Below, piece after piece: positions 48,647 to 50,399 of a stretch of 50,399 nt of DNA. The number at the start of each line of letters is the position of its first letter. Position 1 is the first letter of the stretch. A program made the position numbers and the translations under genes. A model generated the notes under the pieces. That model was not told the origin of the DNA and did not search any database. It saw only the letters and a list, made by a program, of their open reading frames with translations. This DNA is from Terriglobales bacterium (GTDB lineage Bacteria > Acidobacteriota > Terriglobia > Terriglobales > Acidobacteriaceae), in the NCBI GenBank assembly GCA_016201265.1, contig JACQDD010000013.1, positions 1-50,399 on the forward strand, in the 5' to 3' direction.

Positions 48647-49826
48647 TCAGCCTTCCGATTCTCTTTTTGTTCGACTTGATTTCGTCTGCCGGAGGCTTTT
48701 GATTTCCTCCAGGCGCTCACGAATTCGCTTCTCTACGCCCTCGCTGGTGGGCTGGTAATAGGTGCGGTTGCGCAGGCTGTCGGGGAGGCATTGCATGCCG
48801 GCTACCTTGTCTTGCACATCGTGGGCGTACTGGTAACCCTGGCCGTAGCCCAGGCCTTTCATCAGGCCGGTGGGGGCATTGCGCAGGTGCAAAGGGACGG
48901 GTTCGGCGGCGGTGCGTTCCACATCATCCCGAACGGCGCCGTAGGCGGTGTAGAGCGCGTTGGATTTCGGCGCGAGGGAGAGGTAAACGACGGCCTGGGC
49001 GAGCGCGAGATTGCCTTCGGGCATGCCGATGAAGTCCACGGCATCGCGAGTTGTAGTGCTCTTCGCCGGATTTGTCGTAGAGGAGGACGCGTTTCTGCAA
49101 CGCTTCATGGACCATTTCGTCGGAGAGCATGCTGGTGCTGGATTGCTGAGCGAGCGCGGCAGCCACCTCGAGCGCGTTGTAGGCGCTGCGGGCATCGCCG
49201 CTGGAGTACGCGGCAATCTTCTGAAGAACTTCGTCGGAGGCTTCGAGGTGAAGCTGGCCAAGGCCGCGTTCCGTGTCGGAGAGGGCGCGCCGCAGAAGAA
49301 GCACGATCTGATCTTCGGTGAGCGGTTTCAGCACGTACACACGGCAGCGCGAAAGCAGCGCGGAGATGATTTCGAAGGAAGGATTCTCGGTAGTGGCGCC
49401 GATCAGGCGGATGCTGCCTTTTTCGACGTAAGGCAGGAAGGCATCCTGCTGGGCCTTGTTGAAGCGATGAATTTCGTCCACGAAAACGATGGTGCGGGTG
49501 CCGTACTGGCGGGCGCGGTCGGCGTCGGCCATGACCTGCTTGATTTCTTTGATGCCGGAGAGCACGGCGGAAAACTCGATGAACTCGGCCTTGGTGATGC
49601 CGGCGATGATCTTGGCGAGAGTGGTTTTGCCGGTGCCGGGCGGTCCCCAGAAGATCATGGAACCGGGGTCGTCACGCTCGATCTGGACGCGCAGCGGTTT
49701 GCCGGGACCGACGAGGTGCTCCTGGCCGACGAATTCTTCGAGCGTGCGGGGCCGCATGCGGTCGGCGAGGGGGCGGGCGCCGGGGGCGGCGTTGTCAGCG
49801 CTCGGGATGGGTTGGAACAAACTCAC
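48647..49826 (-). pseudogene. rarA: RarA/MgsA replication-associated ATPase with internal deletion
   Basis: From GTG 49826 the frame gives MSLFQPIPSADNAAPGARPL, Walker A GPPGTGKTT, Walker B VFVDEIHRF, sensor 1 GATTENPSFE and 'RVLLYDKSGEEHYN'. The chain then stops matching. In another frame it resumes as 'RDAVDFIGMPEGNLALAQAV' and runs to the normal C terminus. In relatives about 60-70 residues separate these points (recollection of the family: HKSxRxxDxDAxLYWLARM...). The join is near 49045-49052. RarA acts at stalled forks with the clamp-loader fold. It is either a pseudogene or an assembly gap. Confidence 0.85.
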
Positions 49827-49838
49827 GCGGACACCTTT

Positions 49839-49994
49839 TCACCACAGAGTCACAGAGACACAGAGAAAGTCAGAAGTCAGAAGGCAGATTGCAGAAGTAG
49901 GACGCCCCGGGTTTGAGTGCTTGGCGATTTTCGTTCCATGTTTACCAATCTTAAGATTTTACTTCTGCAATCTGACTTCTGACTTCTGACTTGC
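49839..49994. repeat. CACAGAGN arm followed by inverted AAGTCAG heptamer tracts
   Basis: A CACAGAGN arm (49839-49866) leads into AAGTCAG, AAGTCAG, AAGGCAG, ATTGCAG (to ~49896). After about 60 bp the same heptamers return inverted (49961-49990). The inverted tract reads into the C terminus and TAA stop of the SpoU gene. Confidence 0.85.
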
Positions 49995-50399
49995 TCTTGC
50001 AGCTTCATACAACACAATACTCGCTGCCACGCCCGCGTTGAGCGATTCCACTTGCGCGGCCTGTGGGATGACGATGGTTTCGTCCATGTGATGCATGAGG
50101 TCGCGAGGGAGGCCGGCGCCTTCGTTGCCGATGAAGATGGCCAGGGGCAGAGTCCAGGTGGCTTCGGGCAGCGGAGTTCCTTTGTGCGAGGAGGTTGCAA
50201 CCAGGCGCACGCGGCGCTGGCGCAGCAGCGCGATCAGTTCACCGGAGGGGATCTGAAGGAAAGGCAATCGGAAAATCGAGCCCGCCGAGCCGCGGAGAAC
50301 TTTCGCATTGAAGGGGCTGACAGTTCCTTCCGACAGGAAAATGCCGGCGGCGCCGAAGGCTTCGGCGGAGCGGAAGATGGTACCGAGGTTGCCGGGGTC
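49959..50399 (-). CDS. SpoU/TrmH-family RNA methyltransferase, 3' part
   Basis: The frame is open to the window edge: 'DPGNLGTIFRSAEAFGAAGI', 'FLSEGTVSPFNAKVLRGSAG', 'IFIGNEGAGLPRDLMHHMDE' and 'IPQAAQVESLNAGVAASIVL' are the SpoU motifs 1-3 of the trefoil-knot SAM-binding fold. The Arg and Asn of motif 1 (DPGNLGTIFRSA) and the motif 3 'SLNAGVAA' are intact. These enzymes 2'-O-methylate rRNA or tRNA ribose. The last ~13 residues (ARASQKSEVRLQK) and the TAA are encoded by the AAGTCAG repeat. The 5' end is outside the window. Confidence 0.9.
   Translation of the reverse strand, partial: DPGNLGTIFRSAEAFGAAGIFLSEGTVSPFNAKVLRGSAGSIFRLPFLQIPSGELIALLRQRRVRLVATSSHKGTPLPEATWTLPLAIFIGNEGAGLPRDLMHHMDETIVIPQAAQVESLNAGVAASIVLYEAARASQKSEVRLQK

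Overview
The window reads as a chromosomal segment of a diderm, GC-rich bacterium, most likely an acidobacterium (Acidobacteriota, Terriglobia-like). The reasons are a very large Oar-type TonB-dependent receptor with an N-terminal carboxypeptidase-regulatory domain, a lipid A pair (LpxD, LpxL-type acyltransferase), Lnt, a P1/DmpA-type peptidase and a SYLF protein. The phylum call is inference from gene content; no rRNA is present.

Layout. 1-4.5 kb: the 3' end of a DsbA-like gene, two small secreted proteins, a gene-poor spacer, a duplicated helical-repeat protein and tRNA-Arg(CCG). 4.5-7.4 kb: typA (apparently with a CTG start) overlapping a zinc-ribbon gene, and divergent from a three-gene DUF433/DUF5615/Phd-XRE toxin-antitoxin-like operon. 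7.5-23.3 kb: an amine or GABA-type catabolic island with two APC permeases, a YtcJ-like amidohydrolase, a MerR-XRE-cupin regulator with a dyad over its own -10 box, the TonB receptor, three class III aminotransferases (one broken), an aldehyde dehydrogenase and a PotD-like remnant. Outer-membrane uptake, inner-membrane uptake, transamination and aldehyde oxidation would make one pathway; the substrate is inferred, probably a polyamine, GABA or related amine. 23.3-27.9 kb: a PilZ protein divergent from a processive GT2 synthase, an inner-membrane coiled-coil adaptor and a periplasmic or outer-membrane coiled-coil protein. It looks like a compact c-di-GMP-controlled exopolysaccharide synthesis and export unit and is the best candidate for an undescribed system. 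28-36 kb: P1 peptidase, SufT/MIP18-like protein, M64 peptidase, MobB-like P-loop protein, lpxD, an lpxL-type gene and a SYLF protein. 36.7-47.2 kb: a LuxR-type regulator lacking the phospho-acceptor Asp, an APC-USP-like transporter with a 48-aa membrane-protein partner, lnt, prfB with a programmed frameshift, a short CDF protein, an HD hydrolase, a CoA-binding protein and others. 47.2-50.4 kb: an RsbU-like phosphatase, a disrupted rarA and a partial SpoU-type RNA methyltransferase.

The spacers are rich in short repeats. The clearest class is heptamer tandem repeats whose sequence differs from locus to locus while the 7-bp period stays fixed. Many tracts begin at, or supply, stop codons, and several are arranged as inverted pairs. 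A second family (CACAGAGN octamers) forms a perfect 27-bp inverted repeat around a GxxExxY gene and recurs elsewhere. A third is a two-hairpin element with compensatory stem changes between copies. Two otherwise intact genes (a class III aminotransferase and rarA) carry internal frame-breaking deletions, which should be checked against raw reads before being called pseudogenes.
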